This document shows, one piece after another, positions 6,081 through 6,127 of a stretch of DNA of 6,127 bases. The position numbers and the translations under genes were made by a program. Where the stretch lies: assembly GCA_913057845.1 (NCBI GenBank), contig CAJXPC010000118.1, positions 1 through 6,127 of the forward strand, read 5' to 3'. This DNA comes from an uncultured Pseudomonadota bacterium. GTDB lineage: Bacteria > Pseudomonadota > Gammaproteobacteria > Burkholderiales > Eutrophovitaceae. Each line of letters opens with the position of its first letter. Position 1 is the first letter of the stretch. Under the pieces are notes generated by a model, which ran no database searches, had not been told where the DNA came from, and saw nothing but the letters and a program-made list of their open reading frames with translations.

Positions 6081-6127
6081 CTGTCTCTTATACACATCTC
6101 CGAGCCCACGAGACCTCTCTACATCTC
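6081..6127 (-). other. Nextera adapter with i7 index, sequencing artefact
   Basis: Positions 6081-6114 are the reverse complement of the complete Nextera read-2 adapter, starting with the mosaic end CTGTCTCTTATACACATCT. They are followed by CTCTCTAC (6115-6122), which matches the Nextera i7 index N707 as I recall it, and ATCTC (6123-6127), the first bases of the P7 tail. The genomic part ends at about 6080. Confidence 0.97.

Noticed and set aside
1..6127. A transposon or insertion sequence with 33-bp terminal inverted repeats.
   Set aside because: The repeats are the Nextera adapter with the Tn5 mosaic end, the right copy runs into an index and P7 tail, and no transposase is encoded inside.

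Overview
The window looks like a bacterial chromosomal fragment, most likely from a Gram-negative proteobacterium, possibly a marine gammaproteobacterium. The guess rests on a Sec signal peptide with an A-M-A cleavage site, a periplasmic-type FecR domain, cadherin-like repeats in a giant exported protein, and moderate GC. No ribosomal or other marker gene is present, so the taxonomy is weak inference. Both ends are not genomic: positions 1-33 and 6081-6127 are Illumina Nextera (engineered Tn5) adapter sequence, so the real insert is about 34-6080.

Layout: (1) 34-950, minus strand: a membrane-anchored protein of unknown function. At least 305 codons stay open until the sequence runs into the left adapter, so its C-terminus is missing. 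(2) 951-1075: a 125-bp divergent intergenic region with overlapping -10-like boxes on the two strands. (3) 1076-5317, plus strand: a 1413-residue exported protein with signal peptide, FecR domain, a long acidic linker (including an exact 18-bp tandem duplication), and then three copies of a composite unit. Each unit is a cadherin-like domain followed by a roughly 205-235 residue module that I do not recognise. (4) 5318-5338: a 21-bp gap between convergent genes with a weak hairpin. (5) 5339-6058, minus strand: a complete classical short-chain dehydrogenase/reductase.

The two left genes are divergently transcribed and may share control, and both products are predicted to act outside the cytoplasm. 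A joint role in the envelope is possible but is inference from position only. The SDR is cytoplasmic, convergent with the large gene, and need not be related to it.

The most interesting element is the threefold [cadherin-like + unknown module] array in the large protein. Its unknown modules share a D-G-I-L-T-W-D-type strand, a short C-x-G-S-x-C disulfide-like loop, a G-T-x-x-S-G-T-F/Y strand and an L-G-x-P-T end. All ten cysteines of the protein lie in five such short C-x(4-7)-C loops.
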